Positions 35,940 to 47,242 of a stretch of DNA of 64,000 nucleotides are shown here, one piece after another. The stretch spans positions 372,001 through 436,000 of the forward strand of contig QUOL01000017.1 of the NCBI GenBank assembly GCA_009761415.1, in the 5' to 3' direction. Positions within the stretch are counted from its first letter, which is position 1. Each line of letters opens with the position of its first letter. The notes under the pieces were generated by a model, which worked only from the letters and a program-made list of their open reading frames with translations, made no database searches and was not told the origin of the DNA. The position numbers and the translations under genes were made by a program. The DNA is from Sarcomyxa edulis (Eukaryota > Basidiomycota > Agaricomycetes > Agaricales > Mycenaceae).

Positions 35940-36021
35940 GCATTAATGGGGTAGTGGTAACCTGGGTCGTTGCCATTCGAGCAAGTCTCGACCCGCCGGG
36001 GGTTCAATTCCCCCTTAATGC
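35940..36021 (+). tRNA. tRNA-Gly (anticodon GCC) with a 12-nt intron
   Basis: The acceptor stem GCATTAA pairs perfectly with TTAATGC. The T arm is GGGGG-TTCAATT-CCCCC. The anticodon stem GGTCG/CGACC closes a loop TTGCCA…T with anticodon GCC. Twelve extra bases (TTCGAGCAAGTC) sit after position 37, the usual place of a nuclear tRNA intron. The D arm carries GTAGTGGTAA, and the B box reads GGTTCAATTCC. An A follows the acceptor stem as discriminator. Read without the intron, anticodon TGC (Ala) is conceivable but would put G at position 32 and break the stem pairing. Confidence 0.9.
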
Positions 36022-36350
36022 ATTTGCGTTACTTTTTTTCCAATACTTTCTCTCAATGCAAGTATTGTTCGAGTACTACGCCCTCCTGGATTTCGTATCT
36101 TGCAATTTCCTGGCGTCCTGCTCAGTACTCCATGTCCATCCTACCCAGCTGTACTAATCAAACAGACAGTCAGAAATATATCAAGTTCTGATCCACGTCT
36201 GGATTCTGTCGCTATGGACCCGGCGAATAGACGACACCGTCCATCAATTGACTGTTTCTCCGTACTACCACCTTCTCTCTGTCCAGCAACGTTATACCCA
36301 ATTGTAGTCTTTTACGCTCCTTCAAAAACACCACTTACGATTTTTATACC
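36022..36350. other. Short intergenic region
   Basis: The T-run directly after the tRNA (around 36031-36039) fits an RNA polymerase III terminator. The rest should be the promoter of the next gene. No other feature is seen. Confidence 0.5.
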
Positions 36351-37380
36351 ATGGCCTTTTCTTCCGTAGGCAAAAAGCAGCTCACAGCTCACGGTGCGCC
36401 TGAAATTCTAAAAGTTCCTCGCGGTTTCCATTCTTACGAATGCCATCAACGAATGTGCAGTGGCCCTCTTCATCGTGAACATAATCGTGCTTGCACTGTC
36501 TGCACGAGTGAACTCCTTTCAAGAATTCTTCTGTGCGTTCTGCGTAGCTTCCATTCCAGATAGAAACAGTACTTATACGAATACCCTTGGTGATTCGCGA
36601 AGAGCAGTCGTCGCAGACTTATTTCCCTTGGCGCTATCGATCACCACTTTGGTTTGGCTTCTGACGCTGTCCGTCATTTGCCTTTCTAGATTTTTGTGGC
36701 ATGCTCTAATCCAAATGTCTACAGCATCCTCCTTGATCTTGCTTTCCACAACTCCGCTACCGCTAGGCCCCAGTACTTGATCCCATTGTTCTCTTTTTTC
36801 ACTGTGTTTTGGCTGGGTATGTCAATCTGCTGTACCCGTAATGATGACCCTCTCTGATGTCGGGCTTCAGCTTTTAATGCGTTTTCTACCTCGAGATGGC
36901 GTAACATACCCTTGGATTGCGGGGCTATTCCTGCAGGTAAATCTAACTATCTCTGCTGTCAATACTAAAGCACGTACTCAAACACCCGATACAGAGTTCT
37001 CGGAAGAAATAACGTGGTGCAAGGACCTCCAAGCTCTCAAGGCATTCGTTTGGATCGAATGGGTCATGTGTATGTACCCTCACGTGAATAATAGCGACCT
37101 TCACTGATCCTTTTCGTCGCCCTAGTCCTGCTCACCACTTTGGTCACTTTGCGTTACACCTTGGTCCAAAACGCGCTCGGGAATAAACACATATTCCGAG
37201 GTGCCCTCTCTCGTTACGTTCCAATGGTACGCTTGAAATCGTTCTTGGTAAACGCACTTCTCCTGAGTCACGCTCACTTTTCTTGCATCGCAGCCACCAT
37301 CGACCGGACTCCCGTTCGCTCCTGGATACGGCACTATGGGAGGAAATGGTGACTTCTCCCAGTTTGATAAGAACTGGTGA
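36351..37380 (+). CDS. Small four-helix membrane protein (MARVEL-like)
   Basis: Model join(36351..36365, 36415..36668, 36725..36816, 36871..36936, 36995..37069, 37126..37226, 37294..37380), 229 aa. Four hydrophobic helices are visible: LFIVNIIVLALSA, LFPLALSITTLVWLLTLILL, LIPLFSFFTVFWLAFNAF and AFVWIEWVMFLLTTLVTL. A soluble tail follows, rich in Pro and Gly, ending GDFSQFDKNW. Four short helices with a small extracellular loop and a cytosolic tail resemble fungal MARVEL-domain proteins, which help organise membrane subdomains, but I cannot confirm the family. The 15-nt first exon is the weakest part of the model. Confidence 0.7.
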
Positions 37381-37740
37381 TCTTCTCACTTCTGGAGGGT
37401 GAGGTGATTGTACGACGAGGAGGGAAGGTAGATATTGGTGTAGGTCTGTGTATACCCCGTGTCCGGTCTCAGCTATGCTGTGTCACTCTCGCTGGTCGAA
37501 AGTGAATAGTGCCGCACCGTTGACCGCTCGTTTTCTGTGACTACTACATAACAACCTGGAAAGTATCGATGTTTGTAGATTCCTAACGATTCACCCGTAA
37601 GATCTTGAAGTACAACGAACGAAATAGAGACGGTCCGGGAACATAAGGTACAAGCACCTGAACATAACATCTCGCTAAGTAGTGCGTTAGGCTATCAGTC
37701 ACACAGTGTGCTGATATTCTCCTGTGTAAAAGATCAAATT

Positions 37741-39691
37741 TCAGAGATGTTCACCGTCATTACGACTTTGAGCACTCACTGGCCTCGCAAACGTCCAGCA
37801 GTTCAGCGACGTATACGCTCTTGCATATCCCGCTTCTGCATACTCGAACATATATATCCACTTCCTCTTGAAGGCCTCTAGGTTGTGTAGATCACATAAA
37901 TCGGGATACTTCTTCTGCATGGTGATGACGATGTCACCCTTGAAGTTCTTCTCTAGGCGTCTTACAGATTTCGAAGTCAATTTGGGCAGGGGCCAACGAT
38001 GGGTCAATAGAACCAAGTACCTTTTCCACTCTCGAAGGGTCCGCGGGTAATCTGCAAGAGATTTAGCACAGATAAAGACTACCCAGTTCTATGAAATACA
38101 GCGTACGAATTCCGTGGTCCTCTAGACTTTCGAGAACGAATCTACCCGGCACATAATTTTGTACCCAGTTCGGTAACGAGGTTGCACTAGGTAAGAAGGT
38201 ATTAGGCCAATGGTAGTGCCGAGCAAAGCAGTCAGATCTACAGAAAATAGAACTTAGCGATGAGCATGAAAGCACTAAGACACGGAAAGCTCTCTCACTG
38301 GTAATCCGAATATCTGAACTCAGGCTGTGAGGTGGACGTGATGACAGCTGTTCCACGGTCGGGTTTCAGTGCCCAGTCAATCATTCTGAGATATTCTTTG
38401 TGATGGCTTAAACCAACGGCCTGTCATATAATGAGTGGGATGATCAGAATGACACAGAAGAGAATAACACGATACCTCAATCATCTCACAGCTGATGAAC
38501 CCGTCGAACGCGTGTTCGAAAGACGCTGGAAGCTCCCGGTAGTCGATTAGGTGGACTGTCAGCCTATCAGAGACATTAGCCTCGATAGCGCGTTGTTCGG
38601 TCAGGGCTTTCTGTTCACGAGACAGTGTCACAGTGTCCACTGTACATCCCATCTTTGCTGCCTGCCAATGACAATAAGCGTCATCTATACGAGAGCGCAA
38701 CGAAAGTCACTCACAGCGATCGACATGGCGCCCCAACCAGTGCCGATTTCTAGTAATCTATGTCCTGGACGTAAGCGAGCTTTGCTCAATATATGTTGAA
38801 TTTTCCGCCGTTGTGCGGCTTCCAGATCTCCTTCTTTCGTTCCAACGGTGAGGTCCCCACGGACGCCGTTTTCTTCTTCGCCCCATATTGCGCAAGAATA
38901 CATCATCTCTTGGCTGAGGAAGCACTGTCACGTCGTTCCGTCTGTTAAGATCGGACATCAAGCTTAGGAAATGGAATGCACCTTATAAAAATCATTAGAG
39001 GTTTCGTATGCAACTTCCTAGTCAGACCGTCAGCGAGAGTTTAGATCATGAGAACCAAGGACAGGTGAAGTACCACGTTCCACTTGGCCATAGCTAAGCT
39101 TTGCCTTCCCAGAATATTGATTGTTAGAGCAGAAAGTGTGCCAGAGACGATATTTATAAACGTAGAAATATCAGAAAGCGTCTGACGATTATCAAGCCAA
39201 AGCTAAAGAAATAGAGTGATCAGTTGCGAAGTAGATGGCAAAGCCTGAGCACTGACATCGAAGAGACCCTTGAGACTGGACGTGTCGAAGTCGCCTTCCA
39301 TGAACGCCTCCGAGACTAAAACCTGGAATCAATCGCGGACCGATGAAGAATCTCAATCTGAAACAAGATACGCACATCCCAAGTCAAGTGAAAGCGACAT
39401 ACGTGCCCATATCATTGGGTTGTTGATGCTCATCCGCACGACGCTACGTCCGAGCTTCGGCGAACCAAACCGGTGAGTTTGACCATTCTCATTTATCTCC
39501 AATTCTCCTACAAGTAGTCCTTGCTTCAGGGAGAGGAAGATACGCGATCGTGCTGCGTGCGGAGGTGTTTATGAGTCGGGCATCCTTCCAAAAAGAAAAA
39601 AAAATTGACCGTAATTCAAAAAGAAATTCCAGATCGTCCCACGGAAGGGAAAGCTATCTAGAACCCGCGCCTGCAAGGTCTTCGAATGCAT
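37741..39691 (-). CDS. Cyclopropane-fatty-acyl-phospholipid synthase-like SAM methyltransferase
   Basis: Ten exons: complement(join(37741..38051, 38107..38237, 38299..38420, 38476..38661, 38715..38924, 38982..39017, 39074..39202, 39257..39315, 39376..39552, 39610..39691)), 480 aa. The N-terminal part has the CFA pattern DLGFSEAFMEGDFD and LFDLWLDNRQTL. The SAM-binding motif I is LLEIGTGWGAMSIA, preceded by YSCAIWG; VHLIDYRELP and FDGFISCEMIEAVG follow. The C-terminus RKWIYMFEYAEAGYARAYTS is typical of fungal members. CFA-type enzymes add a methylene bridge to the double bond of membrane lipid acyl chains; fungal relatives may also methylate sphingolipids or other lipids. An adjacent P450 and membrane protein suggest accessory lipid metabolism (inference). 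The first exon is inferred from splice signals only. Confidence 0.85.
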
Positions 39692-40259
39692 GCTAGCGAT
39701 CGTGATTTTTGCATCGGATAGTTGTTCTCTGGACTATTTATCTTGAAGCCTCTAAGCCCGATAGAAATTTTCTGATTGCTATATAAAGCCGTGATCGGGT
39801 CAAGGAGGAGATCAACATTGAAATCCTCATGGTAAAAATCATACCTGAGAGTCTCCGGGGTCGCTCAGGAGTAGGAAGCACCTGAGTATGATATTGCCTC
39901 CGAGGCTGAGCGCCAGCGCCGTTCTTCCTGAAGACCGCGGTCGTGGAATCCATCATTCATCTTCTTCTGGGTCGGAGACAAGACCCTGCCCGAGCACGCG
40001 GCAATCCTATAATCTGCCGGGGACTGTCAATTTTGGGTGGTATTTTTCGGATTGTTGAGAAATTACGACCTGTCGCAGATTGAGCACAAGATACAAACAA
40101 AAATTTTCCACTGCATCTTCACACATACAGAAACATTACAATATTCGATCCCTTTACTCCTACACAACTCGGAAACTCCTACGCCGCCTTAATTGACTGC
40201 AGTGGGCGTAGCGCGCACCCATAGACCACCCTGGACGAGATGTAAAAAATCAATATAGA
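39692..40259. other. Intergenic region
   Basis: This holds the promoter of the CFA-like gene (a possible minus-strand TATA, TTATATAG, near 39780-39787) and the 3' flank of the P450 gene. A minus-strand open frame at 39738-39956 has no recognisable feature. Confidence 0.5.
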
Positions 40260-42415
40260 CTACAAGCAACACATGAACTTGATTGTTGCCTTTGCATAGA
40301 GCGTAAACGCAGTGGCAGGCCAGCATCTCTCGATCGATTGCCTGCCAGCTTCATTCTTCCACGCTTCAGGAGGTTCAGAACCTGCGGGTTGATATTCTGG
40401 ACAAAGCTCGAAACTGCTATATCGCTGCAATATTCGAGAGAGAAGGTACGTGGCTTCCGTGAGGGCAAATTGCTGTCCGGGGCACTGCAACAAAGATCGT
40501 TAGAGTTTAGAAGAAAAATTGAGTGAAACATACGATGCGAGGGCCTTCGAAGAAGGGGATGAACATGTGTGGATTGGCCGACACTGCAGCTATTTGAGCG
40601 GGATCAAGCCAACGCTCTGGTCGGAATTCATTGCTATCATCGCCCCAGAACTTCGGACTGCGATGGAGGCCAGTCGAAAGAATCATGATTTGGGTATTGG
40701 CAGGCATATAATAAGGTCGGTTTGCCTCGTCAGAAGGCAATGCGACCCCTTGAGACTTGGTGTTACGAACACCGAGAGGAACCGGAGGGAAGATTCGCAA
40801 GGTTTCGTTGATGACAGCACGCACTGGAGAGAAATTTAGCAGGTGAGCTTTCAAAAAATCAGGATCCGCACTGTATTTGAGATCCTGGATCCTTGAGTAT
40901 TCGGGTCTCGCGTCATTGCCGAATACTTTTCCAAGTTCTTCGCGCAATCGCACTGTTACTCGGGGATGGAGACATAAAAGATAAATGACAAAGGTCATCA
41001 AAGTAGCAGTCTTGGGAAACGAATCAATGGCCGTCCCTTAGCGTGACAATATACTTACCGTGTCTCGAGCTATGCAGAGAAAAGGCATATCAGTAATCAA
41101 ACAACGAGTCCAAGGAACGGTCCGAGTTCAACTTACCTGCCATCAATATGTTGAGTAGTTCGTAGTGCACAAGGTCCTTGTCTGTACCAAAGCGTTAGGC
41201 TGATGCGGCCAGTACATCGCGTAAAGATGTAGATACGAACCATCAGTGCTATCCAGCAAATCACTCAGCAGGGTACGTAGACGATCGTCGAGCCCATCTG
41301 GAGATTGATGCACATCCTTGTCGCGGATGGCATTCTCGATAATAGGTTCGGTCCATCTGCGGATGATCTTGACAGGCTTGAGGGATTTATCGGTGAGAAG
41401 TTCGAAAAGAGGCCATATATCCCCTAGAAGAAAGCGACGAGATTGAACAACTTGCACCTGCTCGAAAGCCTGTGTAAATGTTCCGAAATCGCCATCAGCT
41501 GCGGATCCTTTCGGTCCAAGTTTGGCGTGACCAGCTATGGGAAGAGGCCGACTGAGGGAGCCAGTCGTTGTTCCAAACAGGAATTCGCAAGCCACGTCCA
41601 TGGTAAACCGAAGAAATAGATCCTGGACATCAAACGCTGGCTCGGTGGTTGTGACACGATCTAATACTTCGATGAAAATGCTAGACTGCCGATCCAAGAT
41701 ATCAATGTCGGAGATTCGTTCTCGGACAAAAAAAGGGCGCGTCATCGCACGATGCTGGGAGCCGTGGATCAGTACCGAGGTAAAGAGAAAAAACTGTACC
41801 TACTTTACGCCACGTGTCGCCATCACTGTTGAAGATCCCATTTCCAAGAAATGACCACCTAGAAGCGACGTTTCCATTAGTTGACGAGGACAAACACGTC
41901 GAATCTGCCGCCTACATCTTTTCAGTGAAGTAGTAACCCTTTTCGAACGCGTCAAATTGCGTAGCTAGTGCACACTTGATATGACGAGCGTCTCGCGTAA
42001 TTATCTGTCAGATGTTAGACCTGCAAGCTTCACGGACAATAAGTTGGACTACCTGGTCTTTCCAAAGTATGCGAGTGTTCAGGGTATCGCACCCATACTC
42101 GTCTAGCAGAAATTCGACATTCTGCCTGATGTACGCTGTCCGCCCTTTGCGCATGATACGAAGCAGGATATCGATGTTTCCAGGCCATTTTCCATTCACA
42201 CGAGGTATTTCCTTTGCTCCAACCTGTCCTGCCTCTCTGTACTTTTGAAACGAGATGTATTGCCACTGCCCGGCCAGATAGACGGATAGGAAAACGAGTA
42301 CTAGATATACCTTGCAACCTAGAATCATCAAGGCAACCACAACATATGGGACGACTGTACGCCACTTCAACAGGTCGCACAAGAATCGAATGCGATAGTT
42401 TGGTGGTCGCTGCAT
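40260..42415 (-). CDS. Cytochrome P450 (CYP63-like)
   Basis: Nine exons: complement(join(40260..40484, 40534..40823, 40872..41010, 41059..41069, 41137..41181, 41241..41754, 41804..41858, 41916..42004, 42053..42415)), 576 aa. A membrane anchor (VVPYVVVALMILGCKVYLVLVFL) precedes a linker and the P450 fold. The C-helix reads FNSDGDTWRKHRAM, the I-helix ARDTTATLMTFVIYLL, the K-helix ETLR and the PERF-like segment EFRPERW. The heme loop FFEGPRICPG has Cys503. Layout and length fit CYP63/CYP5xxx families of wood- and litter-decay fungi, which hydroxylate alkanes, fatty acids or xenobiotics. The true substrate is unknown. An in-frame ATG at 42553 is an alternative start. One exon is 11 nt. Confidence 0.9.
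41059..41069 (-). other. 11-nt microexon in the P450 I-helix
   Basis: The bases encode A-R-D-T of the oxygen-binding motif (A/G)RDT-T. Acceptor 'tgcatag' and donor 'gtaagt' flank them, and phases match …NILMA and TATLMTF. Confidence 0.85.
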
Positions 42416-42965
42416 GAATTGGAATGAGGTGTGAAAGAGCAGCACAAGAGCAGCAGCATCGTCAACAGCCGACAACGTTGAACTTATAAACCCTAATTGA
42501 GCAATTGGTGCACGTGGCATCGAGAAATTTGTTGGAGATTCGAGACTCAGCACATGGCACAGATACCTCTCATCTCATCACATATCGAGTTTGGCTGTGA
42601 GAGACTTGCAAATACCTCCTTATGATGGCCTCAAGATGGCATTGCCGCGGTGACCGTTAGGTGACCATTCTATTTTTGACGCACTGGCCAGCTCGGCGGT
42701 CGAAGCCTTTCCGGATCCGTGATCTAATCATGCATCATGCGAGCAGTGAGGGAAGGGACTTACAATACATCGGAACCACAGGAGCTTCCATCAGATTGGA
42801 GCTGTACACGATAATGGTCACATCGTGAGTTTCTGATCAGTGAAATACCTAATGTCCACTGCTACAATACTTAAAGAGCGATCTCACTCGGACAAGATTG
42901 GGCTCAGTAGTCGTCGATATATATATTCAACAAATTATCCGGAACTCTCATTCTGCTCTCTATAT

Positions 42966-44872
42966 ATGTCTTCTCTTCCACCAGACGTGATAGCACAGAT
43001 TACCTCCACAGCAGGGTATTTTCTTCTCGCATTGTCCCGGAAGCCTTACTGACTTTTGTCCACTGCACAGTGCATGTCTTGCTGGACTAGTTCTCAGTTC
43101 GATGTACGTACCGCCTTCTCTCCTCGTATATGACTCTTATTCTTGTTCTCCAGTCTCTACGGAGTCACTTTACTCCAGACCTACTTGTACTACGCTAGCT
43201 ACTGGAAGAAGGATGGCCTGTATACAAAATTAATGGTCAGTACACTTTGTGACCAAATTGTGATGCATTCAGTAATGCCTGGTCTTAGGTCGGGATTTTA
43301 TGGTTTGAGAACTATCTCTATACGATCTATCACCTTTTTTCCATTGAAACGCTTGCCCAGGGCTCTAGATACACTCCAACTCATTACGGTGGCCCATGCC
43401 GTGTGGTTCTACCTCATCCAGAACTTCGGAAACGCATCTGCTCTCGAAAACCTCGTATGGTGCGTTATGATATCGTTATATACCCAACACAATGACGGGA
43501 ACTTGTATCAAATTGCATATAGGAGTTTTGGGGTGAGTCCTTTGTCTAGCTTGACTCTAGCAAATATACTCATTCTATCTGACAGCTTGAAGTTGGCGTT
43601 ACGGTAAGATTTCTGTCAAATAACAATAGCGCCAGGTGTTCGGCCTCCTTACCACCTTACAAGGCCCTTATTGCCTGCATATCTCAGATGTGAGACTATT
43701 TATATTCATACTGTCAGGTGCCCGACAACTGACTGTCTTCATCGTGAAGTTTTTTCGCATTTCGAGTCTGGAGACTCAGTGACAAGAACCTGACTCTATC
43801 TAGTTTTCTTGTAAATTCTATCCTTCTGCCTATTGAGTTGCTGATATCGAATAAATTCAGGTCCTCATTTCCCTTCTTTCTTTTGGTATGTCGATTACTC
43901 TGCTCTGCGTTAGTTTTTTCCAATCCTCGGTGTCATTTCAGGGTTTGCAATATGTGAGATCTTGTACTCGGACTTTTGCCTAGCTTTGACTGACATTTGC
44001 TCTCACGCCAGTTTATACGGCCAAAATGTTCGTCGCACCATATTACCTGATAGCGAGGTGCTGCGATACTAACATGACCATAGCCAAATTTTGCAGAGAA
44101 CTGCTGAGATTCCCCACTACACAGTGAGTGAATGACATCTCATCCATTGCTGACCATTCAATGCGTGTCAAAGTGGGCAACAACCACCGCACTTGCTCTC
44201 AACATTTCTGCCGATTTCCTCATCACCGGTGCATTGTGTCTGATGCTCCGTCGCGGACGTACTGGGATTCGCCGGTATGTATATCTGTAAATAGCAGTAT
44301 TGGCTTCACATCTCATGGCTTCAATGTGTAGCACTGAAGCTCTCATCACTACACTGATCCTGTATACGGTCAACACTGGTATGGTCACAAGGTTTGTCTT
44401 TGGAAACGCTTGCAAATTCCATTACTGAAAATCTCGTAGTTTCTGCGCCCTGCTCACAATCATTCTGGTGACTCTTCTGCAAACGGGTGCCAGTCCTTGT
44501 GCTCAACAACTTCAAACCCACAGTCAATCAAGCTCCCGCACACTTACTATGATACTTTGTTCTACTTTTCCATGTCGAAATGTGAGCGACGTTTTGCAGT
44601 TGCACCTTTTCACTTTTCTGACCTCCAAGGTCGAAATAGGCTACGTGAACTCTATACTGGCAACGTGAGTGCAACCAAGCTCGGTTGATTCCTTATACAT
44701 ACTGACTGTTACTATCACAAGACTCAATTCGCGCGAGCACTTCAGAGAAACAATGAACCCTACAACATTACACCTCTCGGTCTTGGACCGACCTACCCAT
44801 GTGAGCAACGGCAGTTCTAAAACCAGTTCTAAATTCTTACGACGTACTCTGGTATCACTCCCAGGATGTTAG
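42966..44872 (+). CDS. Multi-span membrane protein (DUF6534-like, Agaricomycete family)
   Basis: About a dozen short exons. Those I can place in frame include 42966-43015 (MSSLPPDVIAQ), then LAGLVLSSILYGVTLLQTYL, YYASYWKKDGLYTKLM, LDTLQLITVAHAVWFYLI, QNFGNASALENLVWSFGLEV, and FFAFRVWRLSDKNLTLSSFL. The 3' part has a YTVNTGMVTSFCALLT helix and a YVNSILATLNSREHFRE end motif, with the last stop at 44870-44872. The order of seven hydrophobic helices with the 'LYG…QTYLYY' and 'YVNS(L/I)LATLN(S/A)R' motifs matches a very expanded Agaricomycete membrane family of unknown function. It sits between two P450 genes. Individual splice sites between 43700 and 44600 are uncertain; a frame break there cannot be ruled out. 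Confidence 0.65.
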
Positions 44873-45088
44873 TTCGGGCGATATTAGGTTTACCAAAAAC
44901 CCCAACGCGACCAATCTATCACGCTCAGTTGTCGACTCGAAGGCTTAACAGAGCATGGAATCCTTGATTTTTCACATGTACACTCTCAATGAAATGACGA
45001 ACACAACAATTTTTTGACTGACACGGAATGCTGAGCGAGCCAACTTATCATCTATTACAAAATCTCTAACACCACTGTTACAACGGCT

Positions 45089-47242
45089 CATTTGCCCGTA
45101 GAACGTGGCACAACTCTACATTCGAAAGGCTCCGGGCGACTGAACGAAAGTCTTGAGTTCAATTCGGGTTCCAGCTTGTCATAACTACGCACCTGGCAGC
45201 TTCTGTCGTATAAACAACATCCGGCCGCTGAGGCTGACCGTTGTTGTCAAGTTTCGGGCTGATATCAAACATTGCAAGGATACTTGCAATTGAGATGGAG
45301 AGAAATGCGTCTGCAAGATGATGTCCGGGGCATACACTGGCCATTGGAGAATATGAGTGCGGTGTGAATGTAAACCACGCAATAGTCTCGGTGCTCACCG
45401 TCGACCAAATCCAAATGCCCATGCTTGAGGATCGAGTATAGTCACATCAGGTTCACCGGCGGAGGACATGAATCGGGTAGGATCGAATACATCTGGGTTT
45501 TTATAAACAGAGGGATCATGAGTTATAGCCCTAGTCCATCATCTGTATCAGTTTATGGAAGTTCCGACGAAGACTATACACGCCCGACTAACGTACCAGA
45601 CATTGGCGATAACCGTTGCGCCGGCGGGAATATTGTATCCTTGATAAGAGTCATCTTCCGACGCTTTCCTGCTAACTGAAAAGGAGTATCGTTTAATAGC
45701 GTTGGATTTCGATGCAGGGAATAAACCTCGCGTACTAAGTGGAGCAACTGGGTTCCAGCGCATCAATTCTTTGATGAGGCATCTTAGATACGGCAAAGAC
45801 TGAATATCCGACAGGAAGGGAGTGCCTGCTGGCCCAATGACCGTATCAATTTCTGCTTGGGCCGTGCGTTGTACGTCAGGGTTGAGGACCATAGCGAGGA
45901 AGAACGACAACATCAGGGATCGAAACTAATTGTACATGGGGTGAATGATTGGTGAATGTCTAATTTGAAGCACAATGGATTCAAAAGTCCTTACGGTCAG
46001 AACACCACCTACGAGGAGCGCGATGTCAGGTTGCATTCTACAATAGACGAAGTTTGGACTTACCGGCGTATAGAGTTACTGCGGTATATTTCATAGTTCG
46101 CTCTTCTCGGATAGACCGCACTTGGGCAGCAAGAGACGACATGAAGTACGCTTGAGCTGTACCCGTATCCTGGAAAGAAATACGGACGTTCAATATCTTT
46201 TCCTGAACAATGAATGAGTCGGGCGACAGCGCACTAGTTGACTTTTGACGAGAGCAAATGTTTCTTCGACCATATCATGTAGCTCCTGACGCCACTGCGA
46301 AGCCACGCGTTTATAGCCCCCACCCGGAAACCATGACGGGAGATATTTCACTTGAAAACATTGAATTTAGCAAACATGGATTGCAAAATATCTCCATCAC
46401 GTACATATTGAAAGCCTATCCACCATGAACGACCCAGGCATCATGATGAACGCCGCATGTGACGCGACACGCTCGGCATATGACAGAAGAGGATCAGAGA
46501 GCCCTGAAGCTTCGTATCCTAGAGTAACGCGTAGAAGCATCCGCCCGATTACGCTGCAGAAATAAAGTCGTTATCAGAAACTCTCTAGAATATGAGCTAT
46601 TGAGTACGGACAATTTAATGTGATCCTCGAAGTTTGAAGGACTCTCCCGGAGACGCGTGAGTAGCAGACGCGCTTCAGATTCGAGAATGGGATGATGGCG
46701 ACGTAGTGAATCTGCGTTCAGTTCTCCATGGAACTGCTTGCGGCTTAGACGAAATTGGGGTCCGTAGTCCATGAAGGGCAGTGTTTCTTGTAGATCACAC
46801 CTGAATTCGGTAATTTGAGGTGACACAGGTTTCCAAATGATAACATGGGGACTTACAGATCCGCCACAATCCGTTTTGGCTTGTCGACATACTGAAGGGA
46901 CTTCTTGTTGAATATTTCTTCGACTGCTTTGAAACTATTGAGCAGGATTATAGGATGGCCCACAACAAAAAAGCCGGTGATTTCACCTGCGAGTCGTCAG
47001 CCAAAGTCCAGATCCACGGAATGGAACTCACCAAAACACTCCCCCCATTTTGTAAACAGGAGCCAAGGCCTCTGGGGTGGTATTCTCCCTAGTAGACCAA
47101 GTATCGGAGATCCAGAGGGTCCGGGGGGGAGTCCCGAGCTAAGTCTCGCAGTCAGAGAGAACCCATACCCTACGCACAGAACCAGTATGATTGTGATCGA
47201 TAGTACCAGCAGCATGAGTTCTCTACCGTCCAAAACGGTCAA
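45089..47242 (-). CDS. Cytochrome P450 (OrdA-like)
   Basis: Minus-strand multi-exon gene. The start MTVLDGRELMLLVLSITII gives the membrane anchor, followed by LPPGPSGSPILGLLGRIPPQ (Pro-rich hinge) and GFFVVGHPIILLNSFKAVEE. Further on come LLLTRLRESPSNFEDHIKL, the K-helix ELMRWNPVAPL, DSYQGYNIPAGATVIANVW, DPTRFMSS, and the heme loop AFGFGRRVCPGHHLAD. The intron inside GRR|VCPG (donor at the third base of RR, acceptor 'ggccag') restores the heme motif. The last exon encodes SRPEPFECRVVPRSTGK and ends at 45089. OrdA-like P450s carry out diverse oxidations in secondary metabolism. The introns between 45900 and 46600 were not all resolved. Confidence 0.8.

Noticed and set aside
45159..45422. Apparent loss of the heme motif in the second P450 (open frame reads SPMASVCPG)
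   Set aside because: An intron with good borders lies between GRR and VCPG. Spliced, the heme loop is complete, so the gene is not a pseudogene on this ground.
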